NCBI RefSeq assembly: GCF_000188695.1
Contig: NW_004754918.1
Span: 321,416-336,415 of the forward strand
Length of the DNA stretch: 15,000 bases
Direction of reading: 5' to 3'
Source of the DNA: Salpingoeca rosetta
Taxonomy: Eukaryota > Opisthokonta > Choanoflagellata > Craspedida > Salpingoecidae
In this document: positions 1 through 15,000 of the stretch, in pieces
How the letters are laid out: the number at the start of each line of letters is the position of its first letter
How positions within the stretch are numbered: the stretch's first letter is position 1
Position numbers and translations under genes: made by a program
The notes under the pieces: generated by a model
Databases searched by the model: none
The model's input: the letters and a program-made list of their open reading frames with translations, nothing else
What the model was told of the DNA's origin: nothing

Positions 1-74
1 CGCACACGCACACACGCACGCACAGACAGACACATGTGGGCGCACACGTGCACGTGCATACGGCAAGGCGCTAC
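1..74 (-). other. Start of MBTPS1 intron 10 (runs off window)
   Basis: The last visible MBTPS1 exon ends TGG GCA G at 75, followed on the minus strand by a gtagcg donor at 74-73 in phase 1. The rest up to the window edge is CA/GT-rich sequence like the other introns. No coding signal is seen here. The acceptor and following exon must lie to the left of the window. Confidence 0.75.
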
Positions 75-492
75 CTGCCCAGGAGACGAGGCGAGGGGAG
101 GAGGTGAATGCAAGCTGGACGACGTGCGCGTGCTTCGGGTTGACGGACCGGAATTCCGGCAGCGAGGGGAACCAGCCCGTTGGGGCAAGGCCGCTGAGGA
201 TGGTGAAGTTTGCAATTAACGGCTGGCCGCCAAAGTACAGGCCTGCAACACAGAGCCCGTGATGTGGTGTGGCGGTGGACGCACAACGTGGCGCGATGGG
301 GACGAATGGCGTTCTGTCAGTTTGGTGCGGATACAACCAAACATGCTGCACACGCACAAATCACACACGCTTAATGTGCGCTCAAAGCGTTAAAAGCAGC
401 CCTCAACAGCACATGCAGCTTTAAGAATCGAATGTGCACATGTGTGCGTGTGTGTGTGTTTGTGTGCGCGCGTGTGTGGACCAGTATGTGTA

Positions 493-554
<62 letters not shown>

Positions 555-3035
555 CGCACTCTGTTGGCAGTAAGGGGAGAAGTATGGGCAGTCGCTCATG
601 TTGAAGGCTGGTGGCCACGCGCTCGCGTGCGGTGTGTATGTGTCCAGGAAGACCGCCGCTGGAAGGAACACAGGAGAGCACAGTCACGTGCCAGTGGTGA
701 GCACACAATGACAAGGCGAAAGGGCTTTGCGAGCGTGTGCGTGTGTGCGTGCGCGGTCTGCATGTGTACATGTGTGTGCGTGGGCGTGTGTGGCTTCGTG
801 CATATGATGCTTTTCATGTTTGCATGTGTTGTACCAGCAGTGAGGTTGACCTTCCCGGCGCCTTGCTCAAAGATGGTGCTGAGAACCAGACAAACCCCAT
901 GCAAACGAAAACACATCGAGCAGTCGCTACATGTGAGCTACAGCACGTCTTCATCATCACATCACGAATCAAGATGCAATCAGACCGCGGGTTGATGTCA
1001 TGATGTCATGTGTCGTGGTGGAGCAAAGACAAGGCAGTAACACCCACACCTTCCGTCGCTCAGGCGGGTGGCTGTGCTGAGCAGCGCTTGCTTCATGCTG
1101 GTAGGATTCAGCAGCCGTGGCCTGGACAGCGTGAGCGGGTACGAGAGTGTGTGCGTATGTGTGTTTGTGAGTCTGCGTGGGTGGGTGTTCAAGTGTGAAC
1201 GAGACGAAAACCCACGTCAATATGCATCACACCGGCGCGTGCTGAGCGTGAACTCACTACAGACCTGTCTTCTGTTGGGATGATGCTTGCGAGCAATGCA
1301 ACGGCACCCGTGACAACAGGAGAGGCGACACTAGAAGCAGCAATGCGTTTGAACACAGAAAAAACAGACACACGAACGACGTGAGACCCCAACGTAACCG
1401 CGGACAGGAGGTGAATAGGCGCAGCTAAAAGAATAACACTGACAACACACGTCCACATTCACCACATACACACAACCGCCACCACCATGACCATCACCCC
1501 CCATCATTACCACCACCACCATCATCATCATCATCACCACCATCACCACCACACCTGGTGCCTGAGAGGGTGCGGCATGCGCCGAAGATGCCTGGCCCAG
1601 CGACGTCTGTGCCGTATGTGACGACGTCTGGCTTGACACGCCCGTAGCCGTGGGGGAGCTCCCACAGGGTCATTCCTGGAGGTGTTGGGATGGTGTAAGG
1701 GTGGTGGTGATGGTGGTGTGATGGTGTTGGGATGGTGGTGATGGTGTTGGGATGGTGGTGATGGTGAGTGGTGGTAGACGAAAAGCAACATATCAAGGGA
1801 CGAGGAGGACGGGAAAGGAAGGACACAGGGCGTGCGCGGATGTGCGCATGCATCTTCACGAGCATGAGCAAGTACACGGGAGCAAGACAGCCACACCTCT
1901 CGAGGAGAAGGGGGCGATTTGGTCCTTGAAGTCAATGCCACCAACGCCAATAACCTGAAGAAACGGCAGTGACATGACGCGGAAAACAAATATCACAGCA
2001 CAGCGATGAAACAGTGTGTGTGCGTGTGTGTGTGCGCGCGTATGTGTGTACGTGTGTGTGCGTGCGTGTGTGTGCGTGCGTGTATGTGCGTGTGTGCGGT
2101 ACACGGTGCTGCGGCGAAATCACAAAACCACACCAACACCATGCATGCACACACTCACAAACCCACACTCAAGACTCACACGCACATGGCATCCATACAT
2201 GACCATTGACACACTTGTACACGAATACGACAACGCACGTTGTTCTGATCGCCGGGGTTGTTGAGGGTGCCGAAGACAGGGCCATCGTTACCGATAGCAG
2301 ACACCATGATGATGCCACGTGCCGTGAGCTCGTTCACCTTTGCAACAAACGGCTCGTCCATAAAGTCTGGTCCGCCAATGCTCAGGTTCAGCACATGCAC
2401 CTACAATCGTGTACATGCGTGCGTGTATGTGTGTGTGTGCGTGTGTGTGCGTGTGTGCGCATCAGAAAGAGCTGCCTTCCTCTCACAGTCAAGGTCGATT
2501 CGATTCAACAGCACACACGTATATGCACGACCACGCTCACGCACACGTAAGCACATGCATACACACACACAAAGCACACACACACACAAAGCACGCACAC
2601 ACACACACACAAAGCACATGCGCGTGTAGGCAGCAACCTTCTTGAAGATGGCGTAGTTGAAAGCGTCGAGGAACCACGAGGTGTAGGAGACCTGGGCGTT
2701 GGTGAAGACACGGTACACGTGCACGTGCGCCTCCGGTGCCAGGCCAGGACACCCGCGCGATGTGGACGCAACCACGCCCGCAACAAACGTGCCGTGCCCA
2801 ATGCCGTCGTTAAGGTCGTCCTCGTCTGTCCAGTTGGTGCGCTCGTCCACGTGCGCAAAGTCCGGGTGGTCGGCGCCCAGGCCCGTGTCAAACACAGCAA
2901 CGTGAATGCCCTGCCCCTTGTACCCGAGCTCCCACAGGCTGCGGGCGCGCATGGCAGCGACGAGGTTGCTGCTGTCGGAATCGCCACGGTCCATCAGACC
3001 GCGCAGCAGGTCAGATAGGCCCAGGGTGTGGCGGC

Positions 3036-3066
<31 letters not shown>

Positions 3067-3849
3067 TTGTTGTTGTTGTTGTTGCTGCTGCTGTTGTTGT
3101 TGGTGTTCTTGCTGCTGCTCTTGTGCCCAGGATGAGGCATGGTGTCGCACATGTGGGCCATGCGAAGCAAACAGGGTACCTCGATTCACCTGCACGAACG
3201 AAGAAAGTAAAGGGTACCATGTCACAGGCACGCACACCGTGAGTGTACAAAGGGTATGACGTTGAACGCGTGCCGTCCACGTGGCTCAAGGAACGACCCA
3301 CATCCATACACGCCCACACAATCATGAATATGCGAACACACTACGTGTCCAAATACACACGTATCCGTACAACCACACATGTCTGCACACAAGAACACGC
3401 ACACAGCACATGCACAAGAACACGTACGTGCTTCTCTTCGGTGACGCTGGTGATGGATGGGTGGGATTGCAGCGCAGCGTGAATGGTGTCGCGATGGTGG
3501 AGGCAGCCGGAAATGTCAACAACAACAAAGTCTGTTGGAAACTCAAGTGCGCGGTTCCGCCGCTCAAGGATGGACCACGTGCAGTTGGTGGGCGGCGTAA
3601 GCGGCGCTGCTGAGGGTGACGAGCTGGGTCGTGCAGTTGTAGTGGTGTCGCCATCGGTGCTCTCGCGATGCTTCCCTGCACTCTGTGATTGTGTGGTAAC
3701 TTGCGCAGCCAGCGTGGCGTTGATGATCCCTGCCAACTGGGTGTGGTTGGCGTAGCTTGTGAACATGACAATCAACTTCACCTGCGGCAACACCTCGCCA
3801 CTCCTCACCTCCTTCTGCTCCTGCTCCGTCTGCTGCTGCTCCTGCTCCG

Positions 3850-3887
<38 letters not shown>

Positions 3888-4183
3888 AAGCTGGGACTTT
3901 GGCGTGGAGCTTGGCGTGGAACTTGGGTGCATTGATCAGGATCCAAGCACGCAGACGCGCCCCCATGACCAACACCACCACCATCACCCCAAGCCCCTCC
4001 CGCCATCATCACCACCATTATTGTCACCATCACCACCAGTGCCATTCCAAACACAGGCAGCAAGGGTCCTCGCTTTCGTCTTCTCTTCCATCTTGGCCCC
4101 TGCATCTGTCTCGACCTCACCACCGCCACCGCGTTCGTGTCTTCATCATCATCTGCCAGCGGCAAAGTTCCAATCGCGGTCAT
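75..4183 (-). CDS. MBTPS1: Site-1 protease (membrane-bound transcription factor peptidase, S1P/SKI-1), 5' ten exons, C-terminus off the left edge
   Basis: Subtilisin-family serine protease of the Golgi lumen; in animals it makes the first cut in SREBP and ATF6. Exons on the minus strand, in order: 4183-3428, 3189-2638, 2400-2239, 1954-1897, 1675-1555, 1330-1265, 1121-1050, 878-835, 658-560, 242-75. All junctions are GT-AG and keep frame (699 codons). The start is the first Met after an in-frame TGA 12 nt upstream. Residues 31-39 are basic and 40-62 hydrophobic, a signal peptide or anchor after an unusually long acidic N-terminus. Catalytic residues are Asp353 (AVFDTGL), His384 (GHGTFVAGV), oxyanion Asn474 (SAIGNDGP) and Ser550 (LSGTSVASPVV). 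The D-H spacing of 31 matches human S1P as I recall it. [17 protein letters not shown] and [11 protein letters not shown] are S1P hallmarks that separate it from furins. Two polyQ runs lie N-terminal to the protease domain. Downstream exons ([32 protein letters not shown]) follow the human order. The C-terminal part and membrane anchor are outside the window. Confidence 0.97.
496..553. repeat. (GT)29 microsatellite in MBTPS1 intron 9
   Basis: Uninterrupted GT dinucleotides on the plus strand (AC on the gene strand), starting just inside the donor of the intron between exons 658-560 and 242-75. The rest of this 317-bp intron (243-559) is mostly CA/GT-rich, with no coding signal. Confidence 0.9.
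1500..1553. repeat. CAT/CAC trinucleotide-rich tract in MBTPS1 intron 5
   Basis: Imperfect (CAT)n/(CAC)n array on the plus strand, which reads (GTG/ATG)n on the gene strand. It starts at the donor of the intron that splits the catalytic serine codon, so that donor is embedded in GTG-rich sequence (AG|gtgtggtggtgatg). Confidence 0.8.
1721..1760. repeat. 20-bp tandem duplication in MBTPS1 intron 4
   Basis: Two exact copies of a 20-bp unit (atggtgttgggatggtggtg) at 1721-1740 and 1741-1760, inside a longer degenerate GGT/GAT-rich block at about 1680-1770. It lies within the intron between exons 1675-1555 and 1954-1897. Confidence 0.85.
3037..3102 (-). repeat. Polyglutamine tract (CAG/CAA)22 in MBTPS1 exon 2
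   Basis: 22 consecutive glutamine codons, a mix of CAA and CAG, encode residues 282-303. They sit between the propeptide-like region and the catalytic domain, and [11 protein letters not shown] follows directly. The nearby QEQQQEH extends the Q-rich patch. The mixed codons suggest a tract that is partly stabilised against slippage. Confidence 0.95.
3851..3886 (-). repeat. Polyglutamine tract (CAG)12 in MBTPS1 exon 1
   Basis: Twelve pure CAG codons encode residues 100-111, followed by a Q/E/T-rich stretch with two TEQEQ motifs. The tract lies between the signal/anchor segment and the propeptide core ([15 protein letters not shown]). It is an uninterrupted CAG run, so length polymorphism is expected. 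Confidence 0.95.
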
Positions 4184-4701
4184 CGTCGTCGTCCGTCACA
4201 ACCGACAGCACAAAAAATAATCGCCCCTTGTTCTCCTGCTGCTGCTGTTCTTGTGCACACACACACACACACACACATAACACAGCAGACAGCAGGTGCG
4301 TGCACGTCAACCCTCGACAGACCGACTGACCCTGTTGTGCTCTTGCTTCCACCATCGCTGCATCTGCTGCCGTGCATGGGCGAGGGTGCTGCTTCAGGCG
4401 TGATTGGGACTATGTGTGTGTGTCGCGTGTGGTGGTAGCAGTGAGGGCGGCAAATCTGTCATAAGCAGGAGCACACACTGCAGTCTTGTCGATCGCTGGC
4501 ACACGCTGCATGTAGTTTGAACCAAACGCGCGCGCACTGGCGCCGCTTGTTGTTGCTGCTACCGCTGCTGGTGGGATTGAGGGGTCTTGTCCGTCTCACT
4601 GTGTGTAACGCTCTTGCGCTGGCTGACTTGCGACCCAGCTCTACATTGGAACAGCCATCGTTGCCACCAAGGACGCTGTCGAGCCGGCCATTGCTGGAGA
4701 T
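4184..4701. promoter_or_regulatory. Divergent intergenic region between MBTPS1 and CNOT10
   Basis: This 518-bp stretch separates two genes transcribed away from each other, so it must contain both 5' UTRs and probably both promoters. It holds a short (CA)n at about 4255-4276, CTG/CTT-rich patches and a start-stop ATGTAG at 4510-4515. I see no convincing TATA box or coding exon. A non-coding 5' exon or UTR intron of CNOT10 here cannot be excluded: cttgcgacccag before 4642 resembles an acceptor. Confidence 0.6.
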
Positions 4702-11241
<6,540 letters not shown>

Positions 11242-11562
11242 ACTAGAACATGGTTATGGTGGCGATAATGCTGCTGGGCTGAGTGCTTTCTTCTCTTTGT
11301 CTGTTGATGGTTCTCTCGACGTGTGCACAATCAATCAATCAATCAATCAATCAGGTCCCCGTCTTTCTTTGTTGTCTTGGTTCTACACAGCACGCCACCG
11401 CGGTTCAGATTGTATGATCCACACTCAAATTCTTCTCTGTCAAGGTCATTGTTCATCGTGTACTGTCAGCGCGTGCAATAACACCGGCGCGACCAACACT
11501 TCAAGCAAACACACACACACACACATAACGGGACGAGGGGCAATGGTCGAGTTGATGAGAAG

Positions 11563-11609
<47 letters not shown>

Positions 11610-11617
11610 CGCTGGGT
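11242..11617. other. Convergent intergenic region between CNOT10 and PSMA2 3' ends
   Basis: 376 bp between the two stop codons, holding both 3' UTRs. It contains a tetranucleotide run (AATC)n near 11329-11354, a short CA tract near 11510-11525 and (GTT)16. I see no AATAAA on either strand in the expected positions, so the polyadenylation signals are non-canonical or unrecognised. No gene is seen. Confidence 0.7.
11562..11609. repeat. (GTT)16 microsatellite in the PSMA2 3' UTR
   Basis: Sixteen GTT units on the plus strand, i.e. (AAC)16 on the PSMA2 sense strand, starting only 8 nt after the PSMA2 stop codon. The array should therefore be transcribed as the first part of the 3' UTR. Confidence 0.9.
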
Positions 11618-12001
11618 TTAGGCAGCAATGGCTGCGAGATAATCCTTGATTTCGGTTGGCTGAATGAATGGGAATGAGCAGGGCGGCACGAAGCGCAATA
11701 GATAGGATTGGCAAGTGAGCGGACGGTACTCCACTTGCCTGCAAGCATGGGATGCGCGCGGTACAGCTTGCACCACTTCAGTCAGTTGATGACAACCCAC
11801 GCCAGCCGTACGTCAAACACGCACTCATGCACCACATACACGCGTGGTGTCACATTGACATCAACCATGGGGAGTCGGCTGGAGGTGTACCTCGAGACGT
11901 CGGAAGCCTGCGCTGTCGGCAATGCCAATCTCAATGTTGTTCTCTGTCATCTGGCCCTCAAAGCCCTCCTGCACACGCAGACAGACAGACAGACACACGC
12001 A

Positions 12002-12039
<38 letters not shown>

Positions 12040-12129
12040 AACCGCAGCCGTCTTGGTTGTGAGAACAACAACAAGGACAACGAGGACAACGGGGGACAAC
12101 AACGACAACAAGGACAACCCAAAACATTC

Positions 12130-12194
<65 letters not shown>

Positions 12195-14252
12195 TGCCTT
12201 GAGAGTGAGGATGGCTGTGTGGACGGCGTCCTCAAGCTCCAGCTCGTCGTTGTACCGCTTCTCCAAAAACGCCTTTGCGTTGATCATGTTCCGCCCCAGC
12301 GCTGTTGCCTTCCACGCAAAGAACGACCCCTGTCGCCCGCAACGCAGTGCAGTTTACGCGGATGATATTGTGTGTGTGTGTGGTTGTTGAGCGAAGAAGA
12401 TGTGCAGGACATCGATGAATTGAATTGGCAACACCCTATATCAGGCATGTTCACGCACTTCGCAGAACGCTGTTCTCCAACAACACAGACACAGACGCAG
12501 ACACAGACACACACACACAAAGACACAAAGACACAAACGTACGCTTGGGTCGACTTGGTAGAGGGCGGGCTTCTCTGTGTGCTGGTCAAAGCCGACGACG
12601 AGCAGCGACACGCCAAAGGGGCGCACGCCACTGCACAAGGCATGGTGCAGACAGCAACATAGCGCAAGGCGAGGTGAGATGGTTTGGCGGGGTGACAGTA
12701 AGCTTGGGCGACAATTTCGCCTAATTCATGCACACAAATACAGGCACAGACACAAACACAATGACAGGTACACACGCACACACACGCACACCACACCACA
12801 CATATGCACACCCACACGCACGCACACATACACACACACATATGCACACACATACCACCACACACATATGCACACACAGACACACAAACACACACACACC
12901 TATGCACACACAGACACACAAACACACACACACCTATGCACAAACATACATACATACATACATACATACATACATACATACATACATACATACATACATA
13001 CATACATACATACATACATACATACATACATACATACATACATACACACACTCTCTCTTCTCTTTTCTCTTCTCTCCGCCTCACTCTACATCTCTTTCTC
13101 ACCCGCGCTGTGTGTACTCCTGCATGACGTTTGCGAGCTCGCGCACGAGCATGCGGGTGGGAATCTGTTCCCGATAGGTCATGAAGTACTGCTGTGCAAG
13201 CTTGCGGCCCTTGGCCAGCAGCACCCTGCATGCACGCAATACACCATCGAACCAAACGTGTGAACGAGGGAATTGCATGTGGAATACATGAACGTATCAG
13301 CCTTTTGCGTGTGCTCGTGTTCCAATGTGTAAAGGAAAGGCTGCACACTGGCAGCAGCCGGGTCGAGGGGCGCGCGGTAACAGAACCACGCAACCATGTT
13401 ACGCGCGCATACCCACCGCTTGTCGGGGCCCATGCCGGAGTACACCATGCCGATACGCTCTGTCAGCTTGTCAACCTGGGAGACATCACCAAGCAAGGTT
13501 GGTGGTTTTGTTGTCGACAGCCAAGGTTATGTGCAGTTGAGATTGTGGGGGAGGAGTAGAAGTGAGCAAGGCAGAGGGAGGGGGGAGTGGAGGGGACGCA
13601 AGAAGTGATGCAGGGAGGAGAATCGAGGCAGTGCGGCCACAGTGTGCGTGGGCTCGTGGCGATCAAGCATGCCTCGCACCTTTGTGATGGACTGCTCGTC
13701 GACGAGGATGGAACCCATCTTCTTTTCCGATGCGATCACAGCGCCCTCAGTGGCTGCATATTGGGAGCGCAACACAGTAGAAAAGCATGATCATTCCCAC
13801 ACTCTTTTCGCGGCAAGCGCTTGTTCACAGACACACGCAGACACACACACACACATACAAACATACACACGCTATAAACACATATACGCACGCTACACAT
13901 GCTACACATGCTACACATGCTACACACACACACACACAGACACAGACACGCTGCGCGCCACAACGAGGAACGTACTCTTGATGCCGATGGAGGTGGCACC
14001 ACCCGAAACAGCTTGCAGTGCATACTCAATCTGCACCAGCTTTCCCGAAGGGCTGTATTGACACACAACACACAAGGCAGCACAAACACACACACACATC
14101 AGCTGCCGCGGGTGCCCACCATCGAAAACACACACACATGTCACAAAGCACGGAGCACAGAGCATGGTGTACGTGCAAGAGATCCGCGTGCAAGGCCTCT
14201 CCGCTCCAACGCACCTGAATGTGGTGAGACTGAAGTTGTACTTCTGTGACAT
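11618..14252 (-). CDS. PSMA2: 20S proteasome subunit alpha type-2, complete, nine exons
   Basis: Non-catalytic alpha-ring subunit of the 20S proteasome core. Exons on the minus strand: 14252-14215, 14052-13976, 13753-13680, 13475-13417, 13225-13103, 12630-12543, 12329-12198, 11968-11891, 11659-11618. Together they encode 236 aa against 234 in human, with frame kept at every junction. The N-terminus reads [18 protein letters not shown], then [10 protein letters not shown]: the proteasome alpha-subunit signature that forms the gate region. Later blocks match PSMA2 rather than other alpha subunits: [81 protein letters not shown], and C-terminal [13 protein letters not shown]. Eight introns are present: seven are GT-AG, and intron 7 (12197-11969) requires a GC donor. 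The gene appears intact and functional. Confidence 0.98.
12005..12038. repeat. (AC)17 microsatellite, acceptor side of PSMA2 intron 7
   Basis: Pure AC on the plus strand, GT on the PSMA2 strand, separated by 94 bp from the (TG)29 tract in the same intron, with which it is complementary. Confidence 0.9.
12133..12190. repeat. (TG)29 microsatellite, donor side of PSMA2 intron 7
   Basis: Pure TG on the plus strand, AC on the PSMA2 strand, beginning 7 nt inside the GC donor. It can pair with the (GU)17 on the acceptor side in the pre-mRNA. Confidence 0.9.
12867..12934. repeat. 34-bp tandem duplication in PSMA2 intron 5
   Basis: Two exact 34-bp copies (12867-12900 and 12901-12934), each starting tatgcacacacagac and ending in a CA run. 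A third, truncated copy precedes the (CATA)25 array. Confidence 0.85.
12945..13044. repeat. (CATA)25 tetranucleotide microsatellite in PSMA2 intron 5
   Basis: 100 bp of perfect CATA units within the intron between exons 13225-13103 and 12630-12543 (12631-13102, the longest PSMA2 intron). It ends near the gtgagaaag donor at 13102. The array stays open in all frames and gives spurious IHTY/MYVC ORFs. Confidence 0.95.
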
Positions 14253-14544
14253 GGCTGCTGACTGTGTGGATGGGTATGTGTATGTGTGTGCTTGTTTGCA
14301 CTGAGACGAGTGCTTGTTTGGCTGGCTGGCTGTGTCTCGGTCAGCGGTCGTTGGTTGTCTTGCTCTGCTCTGTTTGAGTGTCCACCGAAAAAACTGTACC
14401 CTGAATTCAGGATACTACATTTCATATGGTCGCATACAGCTACTCCAAGCCGCCGCTGCTCACCACAAACCTCTCCTCGCGCACGGCTGCCCACACCCCA
14501 CCACACACCTCTCCTCACACCACGACCACACACTCGACTCCGTC
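14253..14544. promoter_or_regulatory. Divergent promoter region between PSMA2 and the membrane-protein gene
   Basis: 292 bp between two start codons on opposite strands, so it should contain both 5' UTRs and transcription start regions. It has pyrimidine-rich stretches (ttgctctgctctgtttg; ctctcctc) and a perfect 12-bp palindrome at 14400-14411. There is no clear TATA box and, as far as I can see, no match to the fungal proteasome element GGTGGCAAA. Confidence 0.6.
14400..14411. promoter_or_regulatory. 12-bp perfect palindrome in the divergent promoter
   Basis: cctgaattcagg reads identically on both strands and sits roughly midway between the PSMA2 and membrane-protein start codons. Palindromes of this size can be dimeric factor sites. 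No factor is assigned, and chance occurrence is possible. Confidence 0.35.
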
Positions 14545-15000
14545 ATGAGCGGGGAGCTGGGTGCTGCTCCTCCTCCTTCCAGGTTAGATGGCACTACGGT
14601 GCCGTCAAAGGAACAGGATCGCACGGCAACGTACATTGCGCTGTACATGACCAGCGCGGTCTGCGCCATTGTGCTGGCGCTCATGGCGGAGCTTCGGTCG
14701 TGGGTGTCCCTGATCCTGCTTGTCAACGCGCTCCTGTACTTGAACCTGGGCGGCGTGGTCGCTGGCTCGACTGCCCGGCGTGTGCGGTACCTGGACCCAG
14801 CCTTCCCCAAACGAAACATGCTCACGCTGTTTCTCGTTGGCGCCTTGCAAGTGGTCCACTGGAGGACGTGCAGCCACTTGTTCTACCACACCCACGTGAA
14901 GCTGTGGCTGCTGGATGCCGTGGAAGCTACCTGCGTCACCTTGTACTTTCTGTACGTTCTCTGGCGCGCCCGAAGCCCTCGCTTCAACATCCGCATCCTT
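14545..15000 (+). CDS. Unrecognised multi-pass membrane protein, N-terminal part
   Basis: Open from the ATG at 14545 to the window edge: 152 codons, no stop, no obvious intron. The frame is also open upstream to a TGA at 14302, but has no earlier Met. After a short soluble N-terminus (MSGELGAAPPPSR) there are about four hydrophobic segments: residues 28-48, 53-73, 91-112 and 118-140. Charged turns lie between them (ARRVRYLDPAFPKR between the second and third; RARSPRFNIR after the fourth). The third to fourth region carries several His, Cys and Trp residues (HWRTCSHLFYHTH). GC-rich codon use with few rare codons supports a real gene. I do not recognise the family. It could be an N-terminal sensor or anchor domain of a longer protein, or a small transporter-like protein. 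Confidence 0.65.
   Translation, partial: MSGELGAAPPPSRLDGTTVPSKEQDRTATYIALYMTSAVCAIVLALMAELRSWVSLILLVNALLYLNLGGVVAGSTARRVRYLDPAFPKRNMLTLFLVGALQVVHWRTCSHLFYHTHVKLWLLDAVEATCVTLYFLYVLWRARSPRFNIRIL

Larger units (their letters stand above)
11969..12197 (-). other. PSMA2 intron 7, GC-AG type with complementary end repeats
   Basis: The exon ends CTC ACT CTC AAG at 12198 and is followed by gcacgtac; the next exon starts GAG GGC TTT after gtgtgcag. Only a GC donor directly after AAG keeps the conserved LTLK-EGFEGQM reading. Using the nearby GT at 12193 adds four bases and leads to an early stop. On the transcript, the donor side is (AC)29 and the acceptor side (GU)17. Confidence 0.88.

Noticed and set aside
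1494..1989. His/Pro-rich minus-strand proteins
   Set aside because: They are CAT/CAC repeat translations reading through MBTPS1 introns 4 and 5. Only the parts matching S1P exons are coding.
11242..11617. Small gene between CNOT10 and PSMA2
   Set aside because: The only open frames are translations of (GTT)n/(AAC)n and UTR sequence, with no splice-supported or conserved coding signal.
12194..12200. Canonical GT donor (gcac|gtac) for PSMA2 intron 7
   Set aside because: It would add four bases after AAG and shift the next exon into a frame with an early TGA, losing the conserved EGFEGQM block. The GC donor keeps the protein intact.
12728..13177. Reading frames of repeated IHTY or MYVC
   Set aside because: They are translations of the (CATA)25 and CA-rich intron between PSMA2 exons 5 and 6. 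A period of four gives the same peptide in every frame.

Overview
This window is nuclear DNA from an intron-dense eukaryote. It holds parts or all of five protein-coding loci. Almost every gene is cut into exons of 40 to 550 bp by GT-AG introns of roughly 100 to 470 bp, and most introns are filled with (GT)n/(CA)n microsatellites. The encoded proteins are conserved eukaryotic housekeeping or regulatory factors, closest in memory to animal forms, with polyglutamine and other low-complexity insertions. A unicellular holozoan, most likely a choanoflagellate of the Salpingoeca type, fits best. That assignment is inference, since no marker gene was compared. There are no bacterial operons, tRNA or rRNA genes, CRISPR arrays or recognisable transposon genes.

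Layout. (1) 75-4183, minus: ten exons of site-1 protease (MBTPS1/SKI-1), running from the start codon through the complete subtilisin domain and off the left edge. (2) 4184-4701: divergent intergenic region. (3) 4702-11241, plus: CNOT10, the TPR subunit of the CCR4-NOT complex, modelled as 18 phase-consistent exons (634 aa). (4) 8728-9689, minus: three exons of RBBP5 (WRAD/COMPASS core subunit). They lie inside CNOT10 intron 14 on the opposite strand, with neither the N-terminal WD40 exons nor the C-terminal tail present. (5) 11242-11617: short convergent intergenic region. (6) 11618-14252, minus: complete nine-exon PSMA2 (20S proteasome alpha-2, 236 aa), with one GC-AG intron. (7) 14253-14544: divergent promoter region. 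(8) 14545 to the right edge, plus: start of an unrecognised protein with about four membrane helices.

The genes do not form a pathway. They cover secretory proteolysis, mRNA deadenylation, H3K4 methylation and protein degradation, and they are arranged as tightly packed divergent and convergent neighbours. The most notable items are the orphan RBBP5 segment inside CNOT10, the intron splitting the S1P catalytic serine codon, the GC-donor intron of PSMA2 whose two ends carry complementary repeats, and splice sites merged into (GT)n tracts. Exon boundaries were derived by hand from reading frame, splice consensus and remembered family alignments. Each listed boundary keeps frame, but no transcript evidence was available.
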